Source of the DNA: Prostheceraeus crozeri
Lineage: Eukaryota; Platyhelminthes; Polycladida; Euryleptidae
Assembly (NCBI GenBank): GCA_907163375.1
Contig: CAJQUW010008667.1
Span: 62,001-126,000, forward strand
Reading direction: 5' to 3'
DNA length: 64,000 nucleotides
Under the pieces are notes generated by a model. That model saw nothing but the letters and a program-made list of their open reading frames with translations. It did no database searches and had not been told where the DNA came from. Of the stretch, positions 35,719 to 45,733 are shown piece after piece (within the stretch, counting starts at the first letter, position 1; the number at the start of each line of letters is the position of its first letter). The position numbers were made by a program, and so were the translations under genes.

Positions 35719-38700
35719 CAGGGACGTAGCCAGGATTTTGAATTGAGGGGGGGCCGGGGCTAAATGCAAAGGGATTAAACTTCGAAGACTTTTGAAGTCT
35801 CATGAAATCTGACAATGATGTTAGCAAAAAAGGAGTCAGATATTTTTATCTGCGCAAACCTGGTACGACTAAATTAGACTGCTGTATTTCTAATATTATA
35901 ATTAGTGTTTGATTATATTTAGGATGCTAGGATCGTAACCCAAGTATCACTCATTAATGGAATTGCAGGTAAATTGATAAATTATTGAGACAAGGGCTTT
36001 AATATTTTGTTGTTTAGTTTATATCAAATTTCGCATCAGCATTTGATAATTATCGAATCAGACGACACTTAAAACTTTATGTAGGATTTTTCTCAGACCT
36101 ATGTCACCTATGTGATAGTTGAATATTAGTCATCAGCATAATTTAGATACATGTAATTGTAACTTCAATGATAGGGTCTCATTTTCCAAATTATAGGTAT
36201 AACGTTTTAATTATAGACGTGTATTATAGGCTGGTATACTAATAATGATGACGGATTACGTCATTGGAAACCGCTCCCTTTTATGTCTTTACTCCTTCTA
36301 TAATCTAAATCAAATTTAAAACTCAAATTCAGAAAAAAATTGTATCTAACATCTGAAGCAGAGGCATATAGTCTACATGTAGCTACAAAAGAAAATTTAA
36401 GCGCCGAGCAGCAGTACTGGCAAATCTGTCAATAACTTCGTGAACTGATGGTGTGCATTCACGATGGATCTGTAGGAAGAGAAGTGACTCGAGTCTGTCC
36501 TCAGTCATTGTACTGCGGATTGCAGTCAAAGTATTTTCTAATTTCGAAAACACACGTTCTGCTTGAGCAGTGGTAGCAGGTAGACACGCCAACAATTCCA
36601 ACAGAATTGTCATATTGGGGAAAAATTCACTGTAGTGATCCAGTGTTTCGATAGCTGTGCGAGGTCGGCTTTCTGCAGATATGTCCTCCCATTTTTTTTG
36701 TCCACAACTGGTATTCTTGTTTAATTGTTTCCAGAGAATCAGCGAAAAGCGCATCATATTGTTGGAAAGTCTTCCACAGTTCACTCCAATTGTTTTCGAA
36801 ACTTGAATTATGCAGGAAAGCAGGGATAGCTCTAGTAAACTGCAACACGGATCTCTGACGCTCGCCAAACCGAAGCATTAAATCCTGAATAATGGCGTCA
36901 ATTGATGGGAAAAAATAATTGATGCGATAATAACTTTCCGCAGTTGGGTTTGGGTTAATATCATCAATTGCATTAGGTCGATAGACGGAACGCAAAGACG
37001 TCCTTGGTGAACGTAAACGAACATCAAGAAAGTCAGCCAAAAGTTCCATCTCACGGAACATCTTCGAAAATTTTTCTTCTGTACGAAGACACTGTAAGAG
37101 TTCCTGTGTGTCATTTAATAAAGCAATGGCTTTGATTAAATCAATTTCCACACATTGTAAAGCACGAGTGAGAGGCAACAAAATACCCGAAATTGTTTCA
37201 AGAATAACAAGACCAACAATGAAATCTGACTGACAAACAGAATCCTTCAAAGATTGTGCTGACTGTCGAATATCAATCGATGACCATGTTTTCATGGTCT
37301 CAAACGCGCTGATAACGAAAGGGAGTAGCTGACGAAGGGTAACAATAGCCGTATGTCTTTCTATAAACCGCGTGGTGCACAGAGTAGTAAGATGCTTTTT
37401 GCTGATCCTTGTATCTTCAGCCTGATCAATTAGTGTCTTTAATAGATTCGTACATTTAGGACTAGAGCGAAATAATTTAGATATTTTACGAACTACGTCT
37501 TCTGTATGCCTTATTTCTGTTTTTTGATGGCTTCTGAAGCGCTCAAATTGAGGCAGTGCATTGCGCAATGGAAATATGAAGCAAATGTTGCTTTCTCTTT
37601 GAAAACAGTGGCAGCTCCAACTCGACTACTAGCCATGGCAGTTGCACCATCATAACCTTGAGCGATGCACTTTTCAAGGTCCAAACCAAGATCCTGGACC
37701 TTTCGAAGTAATGTTTCCCCAATAGCAGCTCCGCTGAGCCTGACCTCCGATGCCACATTAGTTTCATCCATTTGACTTTTGATCTCGGAAATCAGATCAA
37801 CAACCGCTATAGGATCTTCATGGATCTCCCATTTCCCTGTACATCCTTTCATTACATATCTAATACATACAGCTAGCTGTTCCCTTCTTTGTCTGTCCAT
37901 CGTTTCATCCGCAATAATTGCCCAAAACCTGGCCCTCAGAATTTGAAGAACTTTTTTCTCTTTGACTAAAGTTCCGGCTATTTTAATCAATTCATTTTAA
38001 TAGAAGCAGACTGGTAGGTAGCATTCGCCTGAGCAGATTTTAGATGCAATAGAAGATTTGGATCTCCGCCACGAGCACGATACCTCAAAAGAGCTCTAAA
38101 ATTCCCATCGTTTGAAATAGGCTCTGCATCTGAATTTACGCTGCCGGTTTCTCCAAAGGATCCCCGCAGAGCTATATTTTGACGACCGCAAGTGAGAATT
38201 GTGTCGACGATGGGCTCAAGAAACTGTCTATTCTGTTTAATTTTTTCCATGTTTGCCGTGACCAACTGATCTTTGATACTTGTCTGTTTAGAGAATAGTA
38301 CATTTCTAAAATTCTCCATAGCCAGTATACAAGATTTATGGTACTCAGTAGCCTGATGTGCAGACAAAGCACCATGTTTACCGGTTAAATCATCATATCT
38401 ATCAAGGGGTATTGATACAAGTTTTCCTGCACACTGGCCGTGACCCTTTGAACGTCCACCAACTCCCAAAGATGTCATAAATAAAACGCATGGAATACAA
38501 AAAGCACCTGCTAAGCCTTCTACCTTACTCACAGTAAGCCAAGGAAAGTTCTTCAAATGCTGAGGTAAGAGTCGACGAATTCTTTCCTTACCTGACTTTT
38601 TGTGAATCGAGGAAGGAAAGTCACTATCTTTTTCTGGTTTCCATGACTCGAGAAATCTCCGGCGATCATCATCGGATAAATCTGTTCTATTAGCTGCTAG

Positions 38701-39285
38701 ACCAATATCGTTTGAATAAGGATGCATACAGTCATTGGTTGTCTTCGGAACACGATCGATATTTGGAGATTGTGATAAACTTTTGTGTTCAATTTCATCA
38801 AGTTCAGGAGGAATAGATGTTGATTCAGCAGAAGAGCTAGAGGCAATCAAAAGCGTCGACGATTGAATGTTATTTGACGAATCGACAGCCACTTCCTTTC
38901 GAGACACTTTCGGAAAAAAATTGAGAATGCTGTCTTTTTTGGCTTTTCTTTTATTTGTTGCTATATAAATGATTATAATAGATATGAGATCGACGAAACG
39001 AATCACTTCCGAAGCACAAGTTAAGTTCACAGTCGAGTCAGCGCGTCGGAGCTAATTTATCGGCTTGGTATAGTAGCCTTCTGTGCAAAGCTGAGGTTTT
39101 CATTTACCGACGAGTGGAATTCATTTGACTACGTCATAGGAATCACTATGACAAAAAGTTGATTAATAGCGTAGGACAGATTAACTTCGTTATTTATGAA
39201 ATTATAACTTTTAAGCGCATCGGATGGCGCTCCGATTGGGGGGGGGGGGGCATGGCCCGGTGCCCCCCCTCTGGCTACGCCCCTG
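35719..39285 (-). mobile_element. hAT element with transposase, 3,567 bp
   Basis: Ends CAGGGACGTAGCCAGG (left) and, from the right, CAGGGGCGTAGCCAGAGG. The 8 bp target duplication is CCGTAAAA at 35711-35718 and TCGTAAAA at 39286-39293 (one mismatch). It landed 31 bp inside the left end of the Tc1-like element. It encodes one transposase on the minus strand. Confidence 0.92.
36383..39030 (-). pseudogene. hAT transposase (TTF/ZMYM-type), three frameshifts
   Basis: Four overlapping frames form one protein of about 850 residues. The N-terminal TTF-type zinc finger has CIPC near GLAGAFCIPCVLF and a HQATEYH pair. Then come the RNase H-like fold with D in WAIIADETMD and D in CIAQGYDGATAM, HCAMHCLNLSASEA, an insertion domain, and the C-terminal dimerisation part with ATTAQAERVFSKL and RSTMTEDRLESLLFLQIHR. 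Breaks lie near 37988, 37518 (A run) and 36690 (a run of eight T on the plus strand). Each is explained by a 1-2 base indel, two of them in homopolymers. The true start is unclear: no ATG heads the first frame at 39030, and an upstream exon ending at an acceptor near 38960 is possible. Close relatives are often annotated as zinc finger MYM-type protein 1-like. No function can be assumed beyond transposition. Confidence 0.88.
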
Positions 39286-39520
39286 TCGTAAAACATAGGG
39301 TTTGAATAAGCATTTTCAACGTGCTCTTTACACTTTGATATCATCACATGGACCTAGAATGCGATCAAATTGATGATAGGAATATAATAATGTCACCTTT
39401 CAAAACATTTTATGGTACTGCATTAATTTACAAGATTTTCACAATCTGAATATAAAGATATCGCTTACGAAGGGCAGACATATATGACGTCTTTGCAGTT
39501 TCTTACTTAAGCATGACCAG

Positions 39521-41547
39521 GGGCAGGCGACACGAAACGCCGTTAGTGAACCCGTTATTAGCGAGAAACGGATTGGTCGGTAATAGACGCTACACTATCA
39601 GCGACTCGAAACCTCTGTTAGGTAGAATTTCTGTTAGTAAACGCTAGCCAAGGTGGTTGTCGGATGTCTATGTAAGATTTCCCATACAATTATTGTTCGT
39701 TATTATTAGATGTAGAGCTATCTTAGCAACGAATTAGATGCAGTAAAATTTAATTACGCTTGTATTCAAATTCCAGGTATCCCAGGAGCGACACAAAGTG
39801 GTGAAGCTGTGGCGGATAGTGAGGATGAGGTCTCCGACACAGAGGACAACGACAGTCCTGAACGGTCTTGAGAAATTCGCAAGCGCTGGTTATCCACTGC
39901 TCGGAAAATACATTCCGAGGATTATTACGCAGGAATGCTCGACGTAGAGCGGAAGAAGTTGGAGTTAGAAGAAAAAGAGAGTGAAGTACGAATGGAGTAC
40001 TACAAAACAAAGACGAACTACTACAAGGAATTGCTGGCTCAGATGCAGACACGCCGAACTCAGCATGGATTTTCATCTAATCTTGAGAATATCCCACTTT
40101 ATAATAACTATATGTATTATCAAAATACATCTACATAATCCTTACCAAGGATGATGTGCACATTTGTATTGTATATAATTCGTAATACAATTATAGCGTT
40201 AACAAAAATGAAGTGTTTTATCGAGAAATCATTAATTATATTGAATACGAAATTAAATAAAAACTCGGTTGACAAGCTCTTGCCTTGTCAATTGCCCACT
40301 TCTTGTAGATCCAGTGTTATTTGAACTACCAGCAGTTCCTAATTCCACTTCCTGAGTCGTTAACAGAGTAACGCTAATGCATCGATCGATTGCTAGGTTG
40401 TGTAAACAAGCACAGGCGATAATTATGTCCGAATTTCTTTTCGGTGAAAAATTCAACTTATGCGTTAGACAGCGAAAACGGGATTTCAATAGACCGTTAC
40501 ACCGCTCAATAGTTGACCTGCCCTTCTTATGAGCAGCGTTGTACCGTCCTTGAGATGCATCTGCTGGGTTATCGAAAGGGGTCATTAGCCAGTCCAGTTG
40601 AGGATAGGCAGAATCGCCGAGTATTAAATAGTTGCTCCTCATTTCATGGGCATGATTCCATAAGCATGATCGTCGGAGCATGAAGGCATCATGCGAACTT
40701 CCTGGCCATCTTGCACTAATATCAAATATCCTCAGATTAAAATCACACGCTAAGTGGCAATTAATTGGATGAAATCCTTTTCTATTCACAAATGTCGATT
40801 CCGTAAAGGGAGCTCTCCAGTTGGCAATCGAATGAAGTCTCCATTGCTGCGACATAAACTTTCCGATACAGCATGTATCGCGCGACTGGCTGATCTATCG
40901 GAAACTCCATGCAAATCACCGATAGTACGCATGTATCCTCCTTGAGAATAGAAACGTAGTGCACATAAGACTTGAGTTTCTACTGACAAAGCACAAGAGC
41001 GATTTGTGGATCGCGTTAAATCACTTCGAAGTTTTTCGCAAAGTTCTTGCACAATTGATTTTGGGAACCGGTAGCGGTCAAAAAATCCTCATCACGCTCT
41101 TCTTCTATAGGATTGATGCGTGGTCTAAATAATCTTCTTCTGTTCCCTGCGACGTCAAATTTGCACTCTCCACATCCTGTTAGAATTACTGTGTGTGTTC
41201 TGCATGCATTTCGATTACACAAGTTTATTGATCGAATCAATTTTATGAGTTGAACACGGCTTTATGTATACTATAACACAGAATAAACCAATAACAGAAT
41301 CACTAAAGGTGCCTCTCATGTCCGTTAAGAAATTCGCTAACGGCAGGCTTCACTTTTCTCTAACAGACGTTCGAGTCGCTGGCATTCTATTAAGCTAAAA
41401 CCCGGTCGCACTAGCAGCGTTCTGTGTCGCTGACTTTCCTGTTACACTAATAACCAAGTCGTTCACAAATATTCGAGTCGTCGACAACACGGCATCAGGG
41501 GTCACTAATAACCTGTTAGCTCTAACGGCGTTTCGTGTCGCCTGCCC
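39521..41547 (-). mobile_element. Harbinger element 2A (2,027 bp, internally deleted)
   Basis: Terminal repeats GGGCAGGCGACACGAAACGC at 39521 and its complement ending at 41547, with a perfect CAG duplication at 39518-39520 and 41548-41550. It is the mirror image of element 2B (x in 2A pairs with 83166-x in 2B). The only length difference is 1,052 bp: 2B positions 43436-44487 are missing at the 2A junction 39730/39731. This removes the Myb-like gene. Near identity suggests recent movement. Confidence 0.93.
40253..41205 (-). pseudogene. Harbinger 2A transposase, defective
   Basis: Same reading as the 2B copy. An N-terminal part starts MQNTHSNSNRMWRVQFDV, shifts frame in a T run after EERDED, continues as FFDRYRFPKSIVQELCEKL, and then loses the segment that should hold the first catalytic aspartate. 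After DFIRLPT the DNA jumps to TFVNRKGFHPINCHLACD. The second D (YLILGDSAYP) and the E (RSTIERCNGLLKSRFRCL) remain. It reads CACLHNLAIDRCIS where 2B has CACVHNLEIDRCIS. The protein cannot be catalytically complete. Confidence 0.88.
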
Positions 41548-41550
41548 CAG

Positions 41551-41615
41551 GTATTGTATCTACTCTCCGTTAAGTCAGCATGATTTCAATGGGATATGTG
41601 AAATCATTTCCAATT
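41551..41615. other. 65 bp spacer at the centre of the Harbinger inverted pair
   Basis: Single-copy sequence, presumably part of the split Tc1-like element. It contains its own small inverted repeat, TGATTTCA..TGAAATCA, with a loop of about 10 bases. Confidence 0.6.
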
Positions 41616-41960
41616 CTGGGGCAGGCGACACGAAACGCCGTTAGAGCTAACAGGTTATTAGTGACCCCTGATGCCGTGTTGTCGACGACTCGAATATTTG
41701 TGAACGACTTGGTTATTAGTGTAACAGGAAAGTCAGCGACACAGAACGCTGCTAGTGCGACCGGGTTTTAGCTTAATAGAATGCCAGCGACTCGAACGTC
41801 TGTTAGAGAAAAGTGAAGCCTGCCGTTAGCGAATTTCTTAACGGACATGAGAGGCACCTTTAGTGATTCTGTTATTGGTTTATTCTGTGTTATAGTATAC
41901 ATAAAGCCGTGTTCAACTCATAAAATTGATTCGATCAATAAACTTGTGTAATCGAAATGC

Positions 41961-42912
41961 ATGCAGAACACACACAGTAATTCTAACAGGATGTGGAGAG
42001 TGCAATTTGACGTCGCAGGGAACAGAAGAAGATTATTTAGACCACGCATCAATCCTATAGAAGAAGAGCGTGATGAGGATTTTTTGACCGCTACCGGTTC
42101 CCAAAATCAATTGTGCAAGAACTTTGCGAAAAACTTCGAAGTGATTTAACGCGATCCACAAATCGCTCTTGTGCTTTGTCAGTAGAAACTCAAGTCTTAT
42201 GTGCACTACGTTTCTATTCTCAAGGAGGATACATGCGTACTATCGGTGATTTGCATGGAGTTTCCGATAGATCAGCCAGTCGCGCGATACATGCTGTATC
42301 GGAAAGTTTATGTCGCAGCAATGGAGACTTCATTCGATTGCCAACTGGAGAGCTCCCTTTACGGAATCGACATTTGTGAATAGAAAAGGATTTCATCCAA
42401 TTAATTGCCACTTAGCGTGTGATTTTAATCTGAGGATATTTGATATTAGTGCAAGATGGCCAGGAAGTTCGCATGATGCCTTCATGCTCCGACGATCATG
42501 CTTATGGAATCATGCCCATGAAATGAGGAGCAACTATTTAATACTCGGCGATTCTGCCTATCCTCAACTGGACTGGCTAATGACCCCTTTCGATAACCCA
42601 GCAGATGCATCTCAAGGACGGTACAACGCTGCTCATAAGAAGGGCAGGTCAACTATTGAGCGGTGTAACGGTCTATTGAAATCCCGTTTTCGCTGTCTAA
42701 CGCATAAGTTGAATTTTTCACCGAAAAGAAATTCGGACATAATTATCGCCTGTGCTTGTGTACACAACCTAGAAATCGATCGATGCATTAGCGTTACTCT
42801 GTTAACGACTCAGGAAGTGGAATTAGGAACTGCTGGTAGTTCAAATAACACTGGATCTACAAGAAGTGGGCAATTGACAAGGCAAGAGCTTGTCAACCGA
42901 GTTTTTATTTAA
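41961..42912 (+). pseudogene. Harbinger 2B transposase, defective
   Basis: The N-terminal frame starts at ATG 41961 and loses register at the T run near 42080. The correct frame (FFDRYRFPKSIVQELCEKLR..ALRFYSQGGYMRTIGDLHG) carries the helix-turn-helix region to about 42345. Then the block with the first catalytic aspartate (normally a GxxDGTH motif) is absent, and coding resumes with FVNRKGFHPIN. WPGSSHDAFMLRRS, GDSAYP and STIERCNGLLKSRFR are intact. A C-terminal tail with TRSGQLTRQELVNRVFI runs to 42912. All major lesions are shared with copy 2A, so both descend from one already defective parent. Confidence 0.88.
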
Positions 42913-43536
42913 TTTCGTATTCAATATAATTAATGATTTCTCGATAAGACACTTCATTTTTGTTAACGCTATAATTGTATTACGAATTATATACAATACA
43001 AATGTGCACATCATCCTTGGTAAGGATTATGTAGATGTATTTTGATAATACATATAGTTATTATAAAGTGGGATATTCTCAAGATTAGATGAAAATCCAT
43101 GCTGAGTTCGGCGTGTCTGCATCTGAGCCAGCAATTCCTTGTAGTAGTTCGTCTTTGTTTTGTAGTACTCCATTCGTACTTCACTCTCTTTTTCTTCTAA
43201 CTCCAACTTCTTCCGCTCTACGTCGAGCATTCCTGCGTAATAATCCTCGGAATGTATTTTCCGAGCAGTGGATAACCAGCGCTTGCGAATTTCTCAAGAC
43301 CGTTCAGGACTGTCGTTGTCCTCTGTGTCGGAGACCTCATCCTCACTATCCGCCACAGCTTCACCACTTTGTGTCGCTCCTGGGATACCTGGAATTTGAA
43401 TACAAGCGTAATTAAATTTTACTGCATCTAATTCTATCTAATTTATTTTTAAGGACAGCTGGCTAAATTTTATCTAAGTAGGCCTATGTGTTTCGAGATT
43501 AAGATTAAGTAAAATATTTGTTACTTACCGTTAACT

Positions 43537-43987
43537 TACCATCTTTTTGCGAAGCAAAACTGGTTGTCTGCGCGGTCTCGAATTGACGTTCGACTAGCCC
43601 TTCTGACGTTCAAGTGCTTGCATGATTTGGCTCCTCCCTACTTGTCCCAGCGTTTAACTTATCTTCGTGACTTACCGAACAGATCCTGTCTCCGCTCAAG
43701 TTCTTCGAACAACTTGTGTGTTCCGAGATTCCGACTCCCAACGGTCTCGAGAAAACATTTTACTTCTCGCTCTGCTGTCGTATGGAATAGCCTGCCATCC
43801 GATTGCTGTTTGAGTGAATCACCAAGACACTTCAAACTAGCCGTCAAAGATTTTTATATGCAGATCTGATTCTTACTTGTATGCTTCCTGTTTTATCTCA
43901 TTCATGTGTTTTTATTGTTTGTAAAAAGATCTTGAAGCTTCATGCATAACATCTTTCATAATCAAATTCGTGATCAATCAATCAATT
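43537..43987 (+). mobile_element. CR1/L2-like non-LTR retrotransposon, 3' fragment
   Basis: The frame NWLSARSRIDVRLALLTFKC, then LHDLAPPYLSQRLTYLRDLP, FTSRSAVVWNSLPSD and a stop matches the C terminus of CR1/L2-type reverse transcriptases (..LAPxYLS.., ..WNSLP..). The usual preceding LHWLPVR region is degraded. The 3' tail ends in GTGATCAATCAATCAATT, a short tandem tail typical of these elements, so this is a 5'-truncated insertion. It abuts the 3' end of the Myb-like gene, may have trimmed it, and is absent from copy 2A. Confidence 0.8.
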
Positions 43988-44377
43988 AACACTTTCAGGT
44001 GGAAGAATACGAAAAATCCTTAATTCTTCCTCTGTAAGAATGGTTTCCACCGTCTCCTCCAGATGCGCTGACTGTCCACCACCCGTTTTCTTGCGGAGAA
44101 GCTTCTGCTCGTCAAAGAAATCGGCAGCCTTCTTCTTTACGCTTGATTTCAAATTCTGCCATTTATCTTTTATGGAGTCCAAAGTCCTTTCACTTCCTCC
44201 AATGTCATTTAAGTTTTGGAGAATCGTAGCATATGCCTCCTTCTTCTTCTTTTGGGTTACATCGTTGTTATGTTTCGAGGAAATCAATTCATTGTACTCA
44301 ATAAATTTGTCAATCAAACTGCTTATTTCACCGGGCGTGTAATCCTTCTTTCGTTGTCTCTTGCTTGTCTGTGCCAT
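43982..44377 (-). CDS. Harbinger 2B Myb/SANT-like DNA-binding protein
   Basis: 131 residues from ATG 44377 (MAQTSKRQRKKDYTPGEISS). The first two thirds form a Myb/SANT-like trihelix domain: FIEYNELISSKHNNDVTQKK, AYATILQNLNDIGG, IKDKWQNLKSSVKKKAADFF, then RKKTGGGQSAH, the conserved glycine-rich exit of Harbinger partner proteins. It should bind subterminal sites such as the GCGACWCGAA motifs and deliver the transposase. The frame is open, unlike the Myb gene of Harbinger 1. The C terminus (LRIFRILPPESVN) is short, and the stop lies in the tail of the adjacent CR1-like insertion, so the native end may be lost. CTCACAG before AAATTCATG could be an intron acceptor. Confidence 0.8.
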   Translation of the reverse strand: MAQTSKRQRKKDYTPGEISSLIDKFIEYNELISSKHNNDVTQKKKKEAYATILQNLNDIGGSERTLDSIKDKWQNLKSSVKKKAADFFDEQKLLRKKTGGGQSAHLEETVETILTEEELRIFRILPPESVN

Positions 44378-44893
44378 GAATTTCTGTGAGACTGAATTGA
44401 ACACATGACCTGACGGCAGGCGACAGAATGGTTATATATCATACAGCTGACAGCAATTGATACACAATTTGATTGGTTGATGCAGGCGTTGCTAAGATAG
44501 CTCTACATCTAATAATAACGAACAATAATTGTATGGGAAATCTTACATAGACATCCGACAACCACCTTGGCTAGCGTTTACTAACAGAAATTCTACCTAA
44601 CAGAGGTTTCGAGTCGCTGATAGTGTAGCGTCTATTACCGACCAATCCGTTTCTCGCTAATAACGGGTTCACTAACGGCGTTTCGTGTCGCATGCCCCTG
44701 ATTGTGAAATGACATGAATATCGACATTTCACAACCTTTTGTAATTCTTTTAACGCTATGCTGCTTTGTCACTCGGAGTGGATTGCGCTATTTCTGATCT
44801 GTTAAGGTCACTCGCGTGGAAGCATTGTCTTTACACAAATGGAAAGGATGTCATCAGATCGATGCCATTAACAAGTGAGTAGCTCTACATCGA

Positions 44894-45613
44894 ATGACAC
44901 CACAGAATTCTATCACAAAGCAGTCCGCAGTTCATTCAAGTCATTTTTCACTTTGGAATAAAGAAGATAGTGATAGTGAAGAGAAGCGTTTTGTTGATCG
45001 GATTCGGATAAGAGCAATCACATTCAGGGAAGCCAAAGATTCCGGCGCAGCCTTCATCACACGGCAGCGGGTTGCTCAACAAATTGGGAGAAGTGAGGAG
45101 TTTGTCAAGAACAACTGGAGAAGAGATCCTTATGACTGCAAGATGGACAAAGAAGGAATAGGAAGAGGTGGTGGTGCCCTACACCAGCACGAGAAGAGAA
45201 TCATACGAAGTTTTTCTTGATTAAAATATACTTCCGTTTCTTAGAAACGAGGAAAACGTAGAAGACGTTGATCAAGTTACCGTTCTGCATGACAAAGCTC
45301 CGTGCTTTAAGGCAATGGGACACAAGAGATGTTGAAGAATTCTGGATTTAACTTCTTCGATAACAACGTTTGGCCAGAGAGCTCTCCCGATCTTAACCTT
45401 TACGAAAATATTGGTGCAATACTGAAGGACAAAGTTGATGCTTTACTTCACCGAAATCCTAATCGCTTGAAGAAAGAAGTGGTACGTACTGCATGAACAA
45501 AAATCCTGAAAGACATGGAGAATGACGCCGAGATCCTTGAAAATCTGCTGAACTCTTTTCCGAACCGTCTGCGAGCTGTAAAAGCATCCCGTGGGGGACA
45601 CACGGACTATTAA
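44894..45613 (+). pseudogene. Tc1/mariner-like transposase, internally deleted
   Basis: The N-terminal 108 codons (ATG 44894) include a helix-turn-helix-like part, ITRQRVAQQIGRSEEFVKNNW, then stop at 45220. From 45250 the C-terminal half of a DDE transposase appears: VTVLHDKAPCFKAM (second D), a one-base shift, then FFDNNVWPESSPDLNLYENIGAILKDK (the SPDLNxxEN motif of Tc1-type enzymes with the last acid), an in-frame TGA at about 45496, and FPNRLRAVKASRGGH to TAA 45613. The first catalytic D region, roughly 150-200 codons, is deleted. It belongs to the outer 35688-45727 element. Confidence 0.82.
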
Positions 45614-45733
45614 ATGTTTTGTTCATTAATTAATACGTTTTCATTTTGGTTGAAAACAAAAATTCACTTATAAATTTGAATTTACAAAAGTCCAATATCT
45701 ACGGGCATATCTTTGTGGGACACCCGGGTATAT

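Larger units (their letters stand above)
41619..44697 (+). mobile_element. Harbinger element 2B (3,079 bp, two-gene)
   Basis: Terminal repeat GGGCAGGCGACACGAAACGC at 41619; the right end GCGTTTCGTGTCGCATGCCC (ending 44697) carries one substitution. A perfect CTG duplication lies at 41616-41618 and 44698-44700. It carries a defective transposase on plus and a Myb-like gene on minus in convergent order, as in Harbinger 1, plus a CR1-like fragment between them. The inner subterminal region repeats GCGACWCGAA about every 50-60 bp (41625, 41685, 41736, 41787). Confidence 0.93.
35688..45727 (+). mobile_element. Tc1/mariner-like element split by three later insertions
   Basis: The left end at 35688-35715 (CCGGGTGTCCCACAAAGATG..) and the right end at 45700-45727 are inverted repeats matching at about 26 of 28 positions. 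Removing the hAT (35719-39285) and the two Harbinger copies (39521-41547, 41619-44697) with their target duplications leaves about 1.35 kb, a normal Tc1/mariner size. The remaining interior holds a decayed Tc1-like transposase gene (44894-45613). The TA flanks are not preserved well enough to be sure of the exact edges. Confidence 0.8.
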
